This document shows positions 5,165 through 5,911 of a stretch of 5,911 bases of DNA, piece by piece. The position numbers and the translations under genes were made by a program. Every line of letters starts with the position of its first letter. The stretch's first letter is position 1. Below the pieces are notes generated by a model. The model was given only the letters and a program-made list of their open reading frames with translations. It made no database searches and was not told the origin of the DNA. The stretch spans positions 1-5,911 of the forward strand of contig CANPVY010000337.1 of the NCBI GenBank assembly GCA_947581845.1, in the 5' to 3' direction. Source of the DNA: an uncultured bacterium (lineage in GTDB: Bacteria; Gemmatimonadota; Gemmatimonadetes; Palauibacterales; KS3-K002).

Positions 5165-5911
5165 TTACTCGTGTCTCAGTACCTGTATAGGATCGACGCG
5201 TGTGGCGCGGCGCGCCGGCACATAGCTGGCGCCCAATCCCACCGCAACTATAACCGCGACGATGGTGCCGAAGACGGCCGGATCCTGCGGTTGTACACCA
5301 AAAATGAATGTTCCCAGAACGCTGGACGTAGCGAGCGCGAGTCCGAGGCCGATCGCGAGTCCCACCACAATCTGCAGAGTGCCCTCCCTCAGGACCAGAC
5401 GGATCACGGCTCCGGCGTTGGCCCCAAGCGCCATGCGTATCCCCATCTCCCGCACGCGACGGCTTACCGAGAAAGCGAGGACTCCGTAGAGGCCCACCGA
5501 GGCGAGGAACAACGCCGCCAAGCCAAAAGTGATGAACAAGCCGCCGAACAGATTGTAGAACCATGTTTCCTGACGAATCACCTCGGGCATATCTCGGACC
5601 CAGTAGATCGGCGTGTCCGCATGAACCGCCCGCACCGCGGCCCGGACGTCCTTGGTGATGGACAATGGGCTGCCTCCGGCAACCCGGATTGCCATACTCA
5701 TGAAACTTCGATCCGACTGCGCGAGCGGAACGTAGTATCCGGCCGAATCGGTGCCTGAGTGGAAGCCTTCCATGCGAAGGTTGGGTACGACACCGACGAT
5801 GGAGCTCCAGGCCGCCTGATTATCGGAGGTGCCCGCTCGGATCCGGCGGCCGATTGGGTCCTCCCCGGGGAAGAATCGCTCGACAAAACGTTGGTTCACA
5901 ACAGCGACCGA
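5165..5911 (-). CDS. MacB/FtsX-type ABC transporter permease (partial, C-terminal end; ADOP-like)
   Basis: The minus-strand frame is open from the right edge to TAA at 5167-5165 and gives 248 residues; the GTG at 5899 is internal, since SVAV precedes it in frame. NQRFVERFFPGEDPIGRRIR (6-25) is the typical end of the MacB-like periplasmic domain. It is followed by a soluble region to about 115, then three membrane helices at roughly 120-147, 178-204 and 212-228. REMGIRMALGA (154-164) and VPARRATRVDPIQVLRHE (231-248) are standard FtsX-domain landmarks. The sequence style matches the large duplicated permeases called ADOP in Acidobacteriota and Gemmatimonadota, about 800 residues long, so most of the gene probably lies outside. 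Such permeases belong to the MacB class, which uses ATP hydrolysed by a partner to drive mechanical work on periplasmic substrates. The substrate is unknown and no ATPase gene is visible here. Confidence 0.9.
   Translation of the reverse strand, partial: SVAVVNQRFVERFFPGEDPIGRRIRAGTSDNQAAWSSIVGVVPNLRMEGFHSGTDSAGYYVPLAQSDRSFMSMAIRVAGGSPLSITKDVRAAVRAVHADTPIYWVRDMPEVIRQETWFYNLFGGLFITFGLAALFLASVGLYGVLAFSVSRRVREMGIRMALGANAGAVIRLVLREGTLQIVVGLAIGLGLALATSSVLGTFIFGVQPQDPAVFGTIVAVIVAVGLGASYVPARRATRVDPIQVLRHE

Noticed and set aside
5109..5564. A 151-codon minus-strand frame overlapping the permease gene
   Set aside because: It is a shifted-frame shadow of the clear permease coding sequence; only its last codons beyond the permease stop are of interest and are discussed as a finding.

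Overview
The window is high-GC bacterial DNA with two distinct parts. The left part (about 1-3300) is a minus-strand block of conserved genome-maintenance and chaperone genes. In transcription order they are dprA, dnaJ, a HIT-family hydrolase (hinT-like), yqeY and the first codons of what looks like mutS2. The right part (about 3300-5911) has fewer G+C bases by eye. It carries a plus-strand exported six-bladed beta-propeller protein and, convergent to it, the C-terminal end of a MacB/FtsX-type ABC transporter permease that runs off the right edge.

The likeliest source is a member of Gemmatimonadota, or a related Acidobacteriota-like lineage. This is an inference from family knowledge: the propeller protein has the RDSAGVRI...ENG opening and GGGPGEF motif that I associate with large paralogous families there. 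The permease has the NQRF..RFFPGEDPIG and REMGIRMALGA signatures of the duplicated orphan permeases common in the same phyla. No rRNA or other direct taxonomic marker is present.

Layout: 1-37 is the mutS2 start (minus). A perfect 14-bp hairpin lies at 59-94. yqeY is at 139-588, and a candidate sigma70-type promoter at 631-660 lies just behind the hinT stop. hinT is at 663-1010 and dnaJ at 1055-2203. A 166-bp gap (2204-2369) with small hairpins follows, then dprA at 2370-3299. Bases 3300-3609 are a non-coding divergent region holding a candidate dprA promoter. The propeller gene is at 3610-4908. Bases 4909-5164 are a convergent intergenic region with several inverted repeats, and the partial permease gene is at 5165-5911.

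The left genes could be co-transcribed. The dnaJ-hinT gap is 44 bp and the hinT-yqeY gap is 71 bp. DprA loads RecA on single-stranded DNA, and MutS2 acts in recombination control or ribosome rescue. DnaJ is an Hsp40 co-chaperone, HinT a nucleotide phosphoramidase, and YqeY a GatB-like small protein. I find no CRISPR array, complete mobile element, RNA gene or convincing new multi-gene system. The points most worth a second look are the DprA that lacks the usual N-terminal domain, the hairpin before mutS2, and the structured convergent intergenic region with a repeated C-terminus-like coding fragment.
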